Below are positions 1 to 10,729 of a DNA stretch of 64,000 bases, piece by piece (position 1 is the first letter of the stretch; each line of letters begins with the position of its first letter). The stretch comes from Anastrepha obliqua (lineage: Eukaryota > Arthropoda > Insecta > Diptera > Tephritidae). The stretch covers positions 31,770,501 to 31,834,500 of the forward strand of contig NC_072896.1 of the NCBI RefSeq assembly GCF_027943255.1, in the 5' to 3' direction. The position numbers were made by a program, and so were the translations under genes. The notes under the pieces were generated by a model, which ran no database searches, had not been told where the DNA came from, and was given only the letters and a program-made list of their open reading frames with translations.

Positions 1-329
1 TGATGCATGTGAATCTACTCATAATATTATGGAAAAATATAAATTACCTCTTTTGAAAAATTTAGTTTTTAAAAATCATATTCCAACGTTTCAAAGACAT
101 AACATAATAAATAGATATTTATTTGCACGAATTTCGTTTTGTTGGCTAACTACAATTTTCAGTAACCCAAACAGTTTTAATGGGATATTTGTAACACCGG
201 AAATTTTCTTAAATCAGCGTTAATGAAATATTCCTTCGCATGCTTCTTTTTATATTTTTTTTATAAAATTATTGGTAATATAAAAATTTTCTTCTTTTGG
301 AAAATTTCCCTCCTTTGGGAAATTTTTTC
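1..329. other. Intron or upstream sequence with one hairpin repeat
   Basis: AT-rich sequence without a supportable gene. At 296-326 it contains a palindrome of the form AAATTTCCC...GGGAAATTT, the first of a series seen across the next 13.5 kb. Confidence 0.5.
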
Positions 330-745
330 GATCGCCCTTTTTGTAACTTTAGTAAAAGAAAAATAAGGAACAAGTATTATTATAGTATAATAGAAAAATT
401 CCCATAACAGGGAAATTTTTGTTCAAGCTTTAATTTCGCGAATAAAACAAGTGCAAAAACTTCCGACATTATATTTGAAATTATTGGATAGTTTTCACTA
501 TGAAATTTCGCTTTACATTATTATATTATGGGACATTTTTATTATCGCACTTTTTGTAATTTTGTTAAAAAACGAAATGTAGACCAATTATTTTTAAACT
601 ATAATTGAAAAATTCCCATAACAGGGAAATTTTGCTCAAGCTTTAATTTCGCTAATAAAAAAGTGCGAAACCCTCCGACATTATATTTGAAATTTTTGGT
701 TAATTTTCACTAGGAAGTTTGCTTCAAATTATTTATTATGTGTAA
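330..745. repeat. Two tandem copies of a repeat of about 212 bp
   Basis: Two similar units follow each other, roughly 330-545 and 541-745. Each contains CGCxCTTTTTGTAA, then ATTCCCATAACAGGGAAAT (near 399 and 612), then CAAGCTTTAATTTCGC and TCCGACATTATATTTGAAAT. The period is about 212 bp. The copies differ by scattered substitutions, so the duplication is not recent. It carries no coding capacity. Confidence 0.75.
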
Positions 746-1468
746 CGGAATCCTGCTTTTAGTAAATAGGTATTAGGTATTGAACTTGATGAATAATTTA
801 TTATGAATTACAAATACTTTTGTATTTTTCAACTTAAATAATTTTAATTTTGCCTTTGCCCATGCTTTATAGAGATTTAAAATTATTTTCTTCCTCAACC
901 AAACCACATAAATTCATGGGTTTTGTACCGCAACGCAACCATAGCAGTGTTCCAAAGAAATATACTCACTAAACTATCAATTTTAAATACGCAGAAATTT
1001 TAGTAATTTAATATGGTTTATGAAACATCATCCCCAGCTGCAAATACAAAGGCACAAACGCCAATACCTCCAGTACGTGTACCCACATACTAAGTAAGAA
1101 ACGTTATCCACCCCCAAAATATTACAATAACTCGTCAGTCGTTTGTCTTCGTCAGCGAGGCGTCTGATGTGTGTATGCATGTAGATATATGCATGTGTAC
1201 GTGAAACACATGTCCCAATGTCTACTATAACTCACTTGGTTCAGATCTCAAAATGAACCCAAAAAAAGCAACATAAAATATGACCAAATTGTGGTTATTC
1301 GACGATTGCTGTTGGGTGGCTCACATGTGCGCCTTATTTTATTCCACAATACATTTTGTATTTAGTAATTTCCGCCTTTAAAGCTGAAAACGCACATTTA
1401 CTCTGTTTAAATTTAAATTTATGTTTACGCTTGTGTTTAAAATATATATTTCCTTAATTTTTTTGCAG
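746..1468. other. Noncoding stretch before the first Ddr exon
   Basis: No gene or repeat recognised. The last 30 bases form the pyrimidine-rich tract and acceptor of the exon at 1469. Confidence 0.4.
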
Positions 1469-1648
1469 AGGGTATTGTATCGTATAGCATACCGAAAGGC
1501 GTGCAACGTGGCATGGAAGTGGATTTGTCAGACAAGACTTACGATGGCTATGAGCAAGGTGATCGATATGTTGAAGGATTGGGCCAGCTCGTGGATGGTC
1601 AAAAGGGCAAGGATAATTTTCGCACTGATATACATGGCTATGGTAAAG
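1469..1648 (+). CDS. Ddr: Ddr exon: N-terminal part of the DS-like domain
   Basis: This exon encodes about 60 residues that match the start of the second (DS-like) discoidin domain of discoidin domain receptor tyrosine kinases, which are collagen-activated single-pass receptors of the plasma membrane. The recognisable stretch is EGIVSYSIP, DLSDKTYDG, then GLGQLVDG followed by KDNF, matching the vertebrate pattern SYxxP, DLSDxxYDG, GLGQLxDGxxGxDDF. The acceptor is TTTTTTGCAG ending at 1468 and the donor is GTGAGT at 1649-1654. Reading begins with codon GGT at 1471 and ends in phase 1 with one base, G. The next exon supplies GC to complete a glycine codon, which supports the junction. An upstream exon must supply the first bases of the codon that ends AG at 1469-1470. 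The gene symbol rests on family recognition, not on a search. Confidence 0.9.
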
Positions 1649-2204
1649 GTGAGTTTGAAGTGTGTGCATGTAATAAATACTAGGGATTTTTTCTGCATAA
1701 TGTTGACTCTGCTGACTTGAGTTTTTAGTGTTGCGGTTAAGAAGTTTTTCTTCCTATATTGGCTGGAGATAAACGCGTATACACGTCTTATTATTTTTGG
1801 TTTTCGTATTCCATTTAATTAATTTAGTTTTACGCTGTGCCTAGGGAATCAACAAACTTTTCGCGCAATATTACTCAAGTTTTTCTTTTAAACTAGTCCC
1901 ATTTGTTCTCTAGAATTCTCTATGAGCTTTTGTTTGCTGTCTACTCAACAACGTCACAATATTGTTCGCTTTAAGAAATGCTAAAAAATATCTGCTTTTG
2001 GAGGAATTTTATCTCTAAAAAGCATTTCTGAAATGCTTTCTCTATAGCAAAGTGCTCCAAACTTTCTTTTTCGATATTTTGCTCTTAAATTTAGTCATGA
2101 GCTATATTTTTAATAAAATTCGTTGTTTACCTACAATTTTTTTAACTTGAAATTATCCTTCCCTTCGAATTTTTAATTAGTGTGGGTCTACTTTGTTTCA
2201 TTTG

Positions 2205-2305
2205 TGGTACAACATAAAGACGCACACAACAAATAGAAGGAGGATCTCGGCCAAACACCTAATAAAGGGTGTAAACGCCAATTATATATGTATATATATA
2301 TATAG
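2205..2305 (+). mobile_element. 3' tail fragment of the tRNA-derived SINE
   Basis: The stretch GCACACAACAAATAGAAGG, then AGGATCTCGGCCAAACACC and AACGCCAATT followed by a (TA)n tract corresponds to the 3' part of the SINE described at 30202-30522, in + orientation. Only the tail is present, as expected from 5' truncation during reverse transcription. Confidence 0.65.
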
Positions 2306-2460
2306 GTTCACGAGCATTAAATAATATTTGTGCAACTTAATAAAATTTATATGAGCACGAATTATTTTAAAGAATTTCGTTATTTAAAAAAAATGTCCCT
2401 TTGTCATTTCCAAGTATTTTCATGTTTACAATAAAAGTAATTGTCTAGATTTTTATTATC

Positions 2461-2610
2461 TCTCACTAATTTGAAAATTTCCCTTTAAGGGAAATTTATT
2501 TTTATACTTCTGCGCTTTTTGTTTCCCTAGCAACAATAAGGTTATACTAAATTTTCATAAATTTCGAGTGTTTAGAAAATTTCCCTTCGAGGGAAATTTT
2601 ATTTTTTATT
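2461..2610. repeat. Pair of AAATTTCCC/GGGAAATTT hairpin repeats
   Basis: Two perfect short inverted repeats, GAAAATTTCCC-TTTAA-GGGAAATTT near 2473 and GAAAATTTCCC-TTCGA-GGGAAATTTT near 2576, lie about 105 bp apart. That spacing is the same as the tandem period seen at 12180-13440, which suggests a two-unit fragment of that array. Confidence 0.6.
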
Positions 2611-5265
2611 GCTCTTAAATTAAATTTTCCAGTTAGTGATTTATAGCGTAATAAATTAAATTGCATTGGATCATATTTGCTGCAGAGGTTTACCAATATT
2701 TACTCATATACGGCGGAGCATAGAAATTTCCTTCCATATAATATACATTAAACTTTAATCCAAGTAATCGCTTTCGCATAGAAATTTCCTTCAATATATA
2801 TTCAACTTTAATCCAAGAACTCGCTTTTTACCCTGAAATAAACGAATTTTCTTAGTTCATCTACGAATTTACTGCATCTCGACAACCTTCACTCAAAATT
2901 GAAATTAACTTAATTCAAGTGCATAAAAGCTGAAATACTTGAATAAATCAAATTGAACAAAGTTTGATGAAAACTGCTTACCTTAACCCAAATGTAATAA
3001 AAGCAACACCAGCAAACCAAATCGCACAAATACCAAATATGTATAGTAAGTAACTACCAGTCTCGTATTATAAATGGGTGAAATACGAAGAGAAACTGCT
3101 GATGCATGGCATTTCTTAGAAGCTTTGAAAACTCTACCGTCATATCGCCCACATTTCACTTTTCCTTACAGTTCATGAATTCATCTGTATGTATGAGTGT
3201 TTGTGTGAATGTATGAATGAATTTTGTGCAAGAAACTCTGAAGGTTGAAGAAAATTGAAAGGATATTCGTCATAGCCAAAAGCAGTTGAATGCAAATTGC
3301 TGAGGGCAAACGACGGGGAGCAGCAGCGAAGGGTGAGATGAAACTTATGCACACACACTCATACTCATAAGAGCTAATATATACACACAAACACATTTAC
3401 TTCATTAAAACTGATTAGTATCAAATAATTACAAAAGTTTACCATAAGTTTAATGGAACTTTTTCGTGTCCATTTGCAATTCTTCCTTCCCTTGTCAAAC
3501 TTTTGTTTGTTGTTGTACCGGTATAGTAAATGGCATGCAAGAGCAAAATTGCTAATGATAATATACTCGTACACAGCGCCCTGCTGCAATTTTATAGTAT
3601 AACAGAAAGAAAAAAAAATCCGGAAATGATGAATGTATTGCGGCAGTTAACCCGCCACTGACTGCCATTTGTTTTGTTTACAATATTTAGAATGCATTAA
3701 ATCGAAACGTATGAACCACCAGTGAACGCACCGAATTGTGCTAACTCAAGCTGCTGCTTATGCTGCTTTTCCACGATAAACTTTTGTTCGCAAAATTTGT
3801 CCTTTGCTAATTCACAGCCTGAGCGAGCGGAGTGCAAGAGAGTGTATTTCAGGATAAATTAAAAACTTTCACCAAACAAATACATAAATAATTTCCTCAT
3901 CAATGAACAAAATACAATTTTTAAGCAGTTGTAAACATAATAAATACGAGCCAAGCCAAATTTACCGTCACTCGAACATACAAATATTTTGTTTGTATGT
4001 ATTTTCGTTCTACTACGTATTATACGATAGGATAATTTGCAAGGAGTCCAACAGGGAAAAAGCAATAAAAAAGTAAATACCGACGATGCTATAGCAAATG
4101 TAAATACAAGCGCATACATATTTGATAATTTATGGCAACACTGACATTCAATTGCAGTCGCACAACAGAAGAAGGACAACAAAGCATGCGGCTATCACAA
4201 AAAAAAAAATAACGCCAGTAAAACGTAAAATAAACTACCCAACCACTTTCTCCGCCACCACCGTCGCATTTCATTGGCTTTGGCACGGTGCGCGCCAAAA
4301 GTTTGACTCTTCCGCCAATGCGTGTATCCGGTCCCCAAACCGCGTAGCAGCGCTTCACTCTTCGGAAGGAAGGCTGTTTGCTTTCCGTTTGCCTTCAGAC
4401 AATCTCTCCCAATCAGTACCGTCGCCAAAGCCGCATAAAAAGCAGCCATTTTTGCTCGTTTAATACTTGTACTCGAAGTATTTGGAAATACTCTTCATTT
4501 ATATTTACATACATGCAAACATTCAAGTGCATACAAATAAATAAATTTCGTTGGCCAGTCGCCAATAATCGAAATTATTGAAAACTTTACATTTTAAGTA
4601 GAAAAGTTTCTCATTACTAGTAGATCCTTGGAGGTGGGTGACCATTTTGCCTTTATGGCTCGTACAACATATTTGTAAGTATTTATAGAATGCGTCGTCG
4701 CCGTGGTCGTTGGCTCCAACAACTTCAGTGTGCTTATTGCCAATAATAATAATGGCTGGATGTTAGACAACGACTGTTAGTTTACCGTGTAGACGTATGC
4801 GCAGACAGACAATAATACTATTTAGCTTACAGTAATACCCAAGTATGTACAAATTGAGAAGTGACGGCTGGTAGACCAAAATACAGACTGCCAAGGGAAT
4901 TCATAAACTCGGCACATTTCATTGTCACGGCTAGCACTGGTAAGAAAAGTGAGCAGAGACAGTAATCACAAGGGTGGTGTACTCAGTAAAGAACTCGCCA
5001 AAAAGAAAATTCTTACTTTTTTTAGTAAATTGAATATAAAAAGCGCTGTTCAGTGGGTGGAGTTAGGCGATTTTCTCATAATAGTTGCTTTAAATAACTA
5101 TCTGTTGAGATAAGAGAAATGAGTTTGTCTGAAATTTGCCTGGACTCCTTATATCAAACATCGCCTTTATACTGTCAAAGAATCTGTGCTAGAAGATTCT
5201 AACAACTCACTTTTTAAATGTCCTCCTCATAACACGAGCAGAACTCTGCTCTTCTTTTGCAATAT
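2611..5265. other. Intron sequence, no gene recognised
   Basis: Open frames here are short, low in complexity and without recognisable domains. Near 2719-2825 a unit of about 60 bp (CATAGAAATTTCCTTC ... CTTTAATCCAAG) occurs twice in tandem. A somewhat GC-richer stretch at 4240-4450 shows no convincing coding signal. Confidence 0.4.
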
Positions 5266-5660
5266 GGCAAAATTTTTGCTACCTTTTCTTTGTTGCCTCT
5301 CTCTCTCTCTCTCCATTTAAAAAGTAGCTCTAAGTAAGCGCTGTGTGCCTTGAATTTTAACAATTATTTTAATATTTCCCTTGAAAAAAATTCTTCCTTT
5401 TTATTAGAAATCGCTTTAAGAGACTTTAACGTGAATTGTCTGGAATAGAAAACATACTTTTTTATTTGTTCCCTTTTACGAAGTTTGGGTTTAGTGGCAA
5501 CTTTCTATCTCCTCCCCTTTGCTGCCTCTCTCTCCTCTTCAAAAGCAGTGCTAGGTAAGCGCTGGGGTGCATGCAATTTCAACAAAAATTTTCATTTCCC
5601 GCTAAAAAAAATCCTTCCTTTTTATTAAAAGTCTCTCTAAGAGACTTTGACGTGAAATAC
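5266..5660. repeat. Tandem duplication of about 180 bp
   Basis: Segments 5266-5445 and 5493-5658 share, in order, a CT-rich stretch around TTTGCTGCCTCTCTCT, then AAGTAAGCGCTG, a CATTTCCC-type stretch, CTTCCTTTTTATTA and AGAGACTTTRACGTGAA. They are diverged direct repeats with a spacing of about 220 bp. No protein is encoded. Confidence 0.65.
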
Positions 5661-5708
5661 CTTTTCTATTTGAAAAACTTTTACTAAATACATATTTGTA
5701 ATTTATCC

Positions 5709-6780
5709 TATTGCATAGAATCATAACTAAAAATCAAATTCAATTTGAAAAATGTCCATCTGGGTAAGTTCTGAAAGCTTTTGGCTTTTCCTCTGACGTA
5801 AATACATGGATAAGTTTTCAATTGAAAATTCTTAATTTTTAACATTAATAATTTCGCTGTAAAAATTAGTGCAAAAGCAATTTTTATGAACTCTTTAAAA
5901 TATTCGTAATTAGATAAAATATTTTCGCTTGCGGTCGAGCACAACTGGCCGTCCCAGAGGTCGCAGAATAATTTTCGTAACACATTTAAGGTACTTTCCT
6001 CACGAGTTCGTTGAAAATAATATTTTTCTCAGTTATAAAAGGCTGGAAGTAAAAAAGTTGTAAATTTTAGTAAAATTAGTTTGGTGCTTGGTTAATTTTC
6101 TAGTCTTTTAAAAATTTCCCTTGGTGGGAAATTTTCAGGGAACTTTTTTTTTGCCATAAAAATTATTGCACAAGCAAATTTAACTAATTTTTTGAATAAA
6201 AAAAATGTCTAACATATGTATTTAAAGTATTAGGTCTAAGGGATTAAAAATGTTTTTACCATGTACAATTAATAAAATTCAATTCTTAAATAGTATCAAA
6301 TTAGTTTGCTGTAGGAATTAGTATAGAAGGAAATTTAATGAGTCTTGTAGAATACAAATATATATGTACACATACATACACATCCATACACATGCAGTTA
6401 AAATGCACCCATAACATATTGTAAATTCCACCTAAAACGGCCCTATGCAGAAAAAAATTAATTTAGTTGTTTTTAGTTAAATTCAGTCAAATAATGTCTG
6501 CCCGAGAATAATATATATATATGGGAAAATCAAAAACTATATTTTTGCCTTAAGTTTAATAAGTTTGGCAACACTGTGAACTTCGCCTATACTGAAAAGT
6601 GAGTTTACATTCTTTTTACGATGTGTCTTTATTTTACATTGTCTTGTTCTTCCTTTATGACTATTGACAAAACCCCGTTATATTTGAATATAATATGCTA
6701 TTGCTTCCATTCTTTCAAAGTTTCGACATGGTACATTGTAAAATAAAATTTTTATCGATTTTTTAAAACTTTAAAATTTT
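5709..6780. other. Intron sequence with one further hairpin repeat
   Basis: AT-rich, no gene recognised. The palindrome AAAATTTCCCTTGGTGGGAAATTTTC at 6112-6137 belongs to the dispersed hairpin family. Confidence 0.4.
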
Positions 6781-6781
6781 T

Positions 6782-7821
6782 GGTCACACCCGTCCCACTA
6801 AAAATTGAAAAAGTTCAATTAAATTGGTACTGTACATTATAATCACTTGATACTTTGTAATGATAACAAAGTATGCGTAGTAAATGGTTTGGTGACATTT
6901 TACTAATTTTTTATTGGCGTTTTGGCAATTCAGTAATATAAAATAGTTGTACACATTTTTTCAGTTGGTTGTGCATCTCAATTTAAAAATAGGTACAACA
7001 TTTTCAACATATGTCATGCTCCTAAGGATTTTGGGTTAGAAGTGACATGGAATTTTTTCGCTACAGGCCATGGTAAAGGCGCAGTAGATGGAATAGGGGC
7101 AACAGTAAAAAGAGCATTATGGACAGCCATTAAAGCTAGAGAATGTATTATGAAAACACCGCTGGACTGTTTCAAATATCTTGTTGCAAAACACAAATTT
7201 AATAAGATCAATGTTTTTTACGCATCAAAATACGACATCGATCAGAATAGTTCTTTCTTAAACGAAAGATGGGAAAGCGTTAAAATGGTAAAGAACCTTC
7301 AAAAAATGCATGCCTTTAAAAGAGCAGATGCGGTCTCTGTATATGCTTCCTATTCATATTTATCTGAATTTAAACAAATTTCCTTGCAAAATACAAGTCT
7401 ATACAGGTATTGTGATGTCAATGATAGCGAATAAAAAAATGAAATTTTATTTTCTGTGTTTTTATTCATAATTGGATTCAATAAAAAATTTTAGTTCAGC
7501 AAAATTTTTGAATTTTCACACACCCGTCACATAGAGTGGTCACACCCGTCTCTTTTTTAAACTTTTTTTTAAAGAAAAATATGAATTTTTTCGAAAAGTA
7601 AGTATGACATACAAAGCTTGTTGAAAGCTTAAATATGTAAGGTCACACCCGTCACAATCTTCAAATGGCAGCTATGGTCGGAAATGATGCATTTTCAGTA
7701 TGTACTTGGTATCAAACAAGTTTAATATTCACATGGCAGGGATTAGTGTCCTTTAATTTAAGTAACAGTTTTAAATTCTAAAATTATAACAAAAATTGCC
7801 GGTAACACGGTCACACCCGTC
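6782..7821 (+). repeat. Dispersed 13-bp motif GGTCACACCCGTC around the 6965-7434 exon
   Basis: GGTCACACCCGTC occurs exactly at 6782-6794, 7538-7550, 7641-7653 and 7809-7821, all on the + strand. A variant, CACACACCCGTCAC, lies at 7517-7530. Several copies continue as CACAAT. I noticed the motif nowhere else in the window. The copies lie once upstream and four times downstream of the open frame, which fits transposase-binding subterminal repeats or a structured 3' region of the element. No clear terminal inverted repeat was found. Confidence 0.7.
6965..7434 (+). CDS. Last exon of an unassigned transposon-like protein (FFATxHGKG...DGIG motif)
   Basis: An open frame of about 156 codons begins right after a good splice acceptor (CACATTTTTTCAG ending at 6964) and ends at a TAA that overlaps an AATAAA polyadenylation-type signal near 7430. 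Visible motifs are GCASQFKNRYN, then WNFFATGHGKGAVDGIG followed by ATVKRALW, and a hydrophilic C-terminus. From memory, multi-copy unannotated arthropod and cnidarian proteins share this layout (DGAAxQFKN followed by FFATSHGKGxxDGIGGTVKR), which would fit the second half of a DDE/RNase H-type transposase. That is inference. No starting exon was found upstream. Repeated GGTCACACCCGTC motifs flank it on both sides. A host gene is unlikely given the position inside a Ddr intron. Confidence 0.55.
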
Positions 7822-7924
7822 ACAATGGAAATGACCATATTTAAGGTCACTCTTTTCGTTCCAAATAGTTTTTGCTTTCAGTATGGAAAAAATTACATAC
7901 TTCCAGTTCTTACTAAAATATCTA

Positions 7925-8060
7925 GTCCTTTACAAATTTCACTTCTTGGGAAATTTATTTTCCTTGAATTTGAAATCTAATGCATTTCCTTGAAATGCCG
8001 TAAATTTTCTAAAACACAAATATCTTTAATTATGTATGTAAAATATTTCTTTAACTTTTG
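7925..8060. repeat. Degenerate hairpin repeat
   Basis: CAAATTTCACTTCTTGGGAAATTT at about 7934 is a diverged member of the AAATTTCCC/GGGAAATTT family, followed by AT-rich sequence. Confidence 0.45.
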
Positions 8061-8067
8061 CTCGATT

Positions 8068-8142
8068 TTAACAAAGCGCGCCGGTCGTTTCTTTCTCGAC
8101 ACACCAAGTGCAGCCAAGTCCTTCTCCACTTCATCTTAGAAA
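8068..8142 (-). mobile_element. Fragment of the RTE retrotransposon 3' end
   Basis: AACAAAGCGCGCCGGTCGTT followed by GACACACCAAGTGCAGCCAA and GTCCTTCTCCAC is the reverse complement of the last coding part of the RTE element at 31825-35036 (around 34900-35000). It lacks about 20 bp in the middle relative to that copy. It is a short dead fragment. Confidence 0.75.
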
Positions 8143-8555
8143 TTATTACGAAAGCAAATTGAATTTTCTAATAATATATAAAATATCTCTAAAATAGTTA
8201 AAGTTCTAAGGTCTCAGAATTCAAAAAAATATATTTACTAACTTATTAGTTAACTAACGACTTCACTTAAAGCCATCGAGCTGGAAGAAATTCAGTAGAT
8301 TTATAATTATAAATTGGAGTTGGTTTCCGAAACAAAACAAAAAAATGCCTTTTTTTAATTTTGTCTGACCCAAGGAGTTCAAAAGCATCCAAATGTGGCA
8401 TTTGTGTGAAGAAGGTAGAAGGTCAATATGTTCTAAAATTCTATAATTTTCCTCAATAAATTTTCGTCAAAAAAAATTCCTAATAAAATTGCTGAACATA
8501 TTTTATTTCTCAAATGTAAAGTTCTTGTGATTTCGTATGCCATTCCGTTTCACCC

Positions 8556-8815
8556 CAAGGAAGATAGATTACCAGCTATGGTGGAAAAAAAAATTGTGAG
8601 GGGAACTTTGGCTGCTACGTCACTTGGGGATTCAGCAGCCGAACTCTACACTATCATTTCACATGTATTCACACACTCGCTCAATAGCAACGAAGTGTCA
8701 TTGGTTGACTTTTTTCGTATATCGCTAAAATAAACTCAAGTGACATCAGCCCATCAGCTGATTCTATCAATTTCGCTCAGAGGCGAGTAACGGTCTGTTA
8801 AAGAGTTTTCTTAAA
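8556..8815. mobile_element. Copy 1 of a noncoding repeat of about 280 bp
   Basis: This region shares a run of blocks with 41225-41615, 43785-44080 and 44085-44365. The blocks are TTCACATGTATTCACACACT, then a CAATxGxCG block, TTGGTTGACTTTTTTCGTAT, AGTGACATCAGCCCATCAGC and CGCTCAGAGGCGAGTAACGG. No long open frame is common to the copies, so it behaves as a nonautonomous element. Its ends were not resolved. Confidence 0.65.
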
Positions 8816-10729
8816 ATTTTGTCCCCATGGTTTCACACTAAGAAGCGAAAACTCTTTGCCGTCCTGAAAAATTCAAATGTAGCGTTCAAATTCAGTCAAG
8901 GTCGAAACTGAGTAACTATTATTCGATACATTTTTAACTACAGGTGCTCGAAGTAGCTAAATTTTGTCAGGTTAAGTATCACTTTGGAATTAAAACATAA
9001 TTTGCTATTAAGGATCCTTGTGCCTATGCAATAAGGGTTGATTGATTTATATAATTTCTAATTGAAAAAAGAGTAGAAAAGAAAACAAATACTCCAAAGG
9101 ATGATAACTTTAAAAACGCCCACAAAATTACACAATGGCGCAAGGATTGTGAAAGCTGCCCAATGAATTGCATAACTTTTTGACTTACAAATCATATTAA
9201 ATCAATTCACTCTGCACTTAAAGTACTCGTACGTACATATTCAACCTCAACGAGCACAATGAAGCCAAGTATTTTTGGGAACAAATATTCTCTTTCCATT
9301 CTTCTCCTTTTCTTTTACAATTTTGCTTGCAAAATTTGTCCATTCTATGCGACAACAATCAATACGAACCAGCGGCTATGGCTACCGGAAAGCTTAATGC
9401 CAATTCAACTATGCGCTGGATGCCGCGCCGCAGGCAAATTTCGAACAAAAGACGCTCAAGTAAAAGTGGCTCTCGTACAAAGCCGCATGGAATGCCTTCT
9501 GTGGCATGCTACAAATGTACTTATGTAGTAGTTGAACTCCCACCAATCAGCTACTAATGCTATTGATTTTCAATAAGTCGCGTCATTGTTAATATTATAT
9601 TTTTGTTTGTTTTTCATATTTGGCGCGCATTGTAAAGATGCGTCTTTCGATAATTTGAATGTGAGTAGTAAGTGCGCCGTACGACAATGTTTCCTTGGAA
9701 TTGTTAGGAGTATTTCTTTTTGGCATTTTTGTTATCAAATATGCGGATTTTCCCCTGTTCGGGTTCCCCAAAAATTATATTTTGGTGACTTTGTGACATG
9801 TTTGCTTGTCTGCCTGCTGCTGCCTTCTGTTTCTTACCTCCTGCCTTTTTTATGTGCATGCGGGAAAGTGAAGCTGTTGGGGAGGGCTATAAAATATTTC
9901 CTAGTCAACTTTTTCTTGGGCTTCATTCGTGCTATGGCTTGCGAGTGGTTCTTGTTTCATGCAAGTAGCTGAGCTGCTTAGTTAGTTATGCCTGAAGGGG
10001 TTTGAGGGTGTACTGATTTTGAGGCGCGCATTCTCTTCCTGGCTTGTTTGAAAGTTAATATTGCATGACTTCTGTACATAGTAATGACATTCCCTTCTCC
10101 ACACTTTTTGCTGGCGGACGCAAATAGACCAAATACTTTATGCATTTTCGAATATAATTACATGTGTATGTATGTTTATTCCCTTAACTTATTCTCTCTT
10201 TGTTTTTCAGCTTCGTTTCGCCGAGTTTGCTTTTCGTAAATGTGAGCTTGTGGGGTTGTGGGCTCGCTATTATTATTATGCCTTGGCATGTAAAAATATG
10301 CAATGCTAATATTTGCGTTTTTATACATAGTTAGTTATTGTTCCCCCTATTCAAAAAATTTGTGCTCTGCCTAGTTTCAATGCCATGCTTACTTTTCCAG
10401 CTGCTAAAGCATTTCGTACTTTGACTTTTAGAGGGCCTTTTAAGTTTTAGTACCTATCTTACATATTTTGGAGGGGAATTCATTATCTGCTTTTCTTTTT
10501 ATATTATATAATTTTTTAGACCTGCAGGATACACTCTTTTAAGGAACTAAAACTGTCTAAGGTTTTCAATCGCTTTTACACCTCGTTGAAAAAAGGAACT
10601 AAAAAATCTAAAAAATTTGTCAGCTTAAGAGAGGTGTCCTTTTAAAGAGAGTATATGTATGCATAGCGGGAAAAACTCCTCGTTAAATATATTTTACCAC
10701 AGGAGGAAATAAAACAAAATAAATATGTA
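8816..10729. other. Intron sequence, nothing recognised
   Basis: The longest open stretch (9586-9972, + strand) encodes a hydrophobic, cysteine-rich low-information peptide with no recognisable domain, and no promoter or splice context supports it. Confidence 0.4.

Noticed and set aside
9586..9972. 128-codon frame on the + strand with hydrophobic segments
   Set aside because: No homologous domain, no splice or promoter context, and composition typical of T-rich intron DNA.
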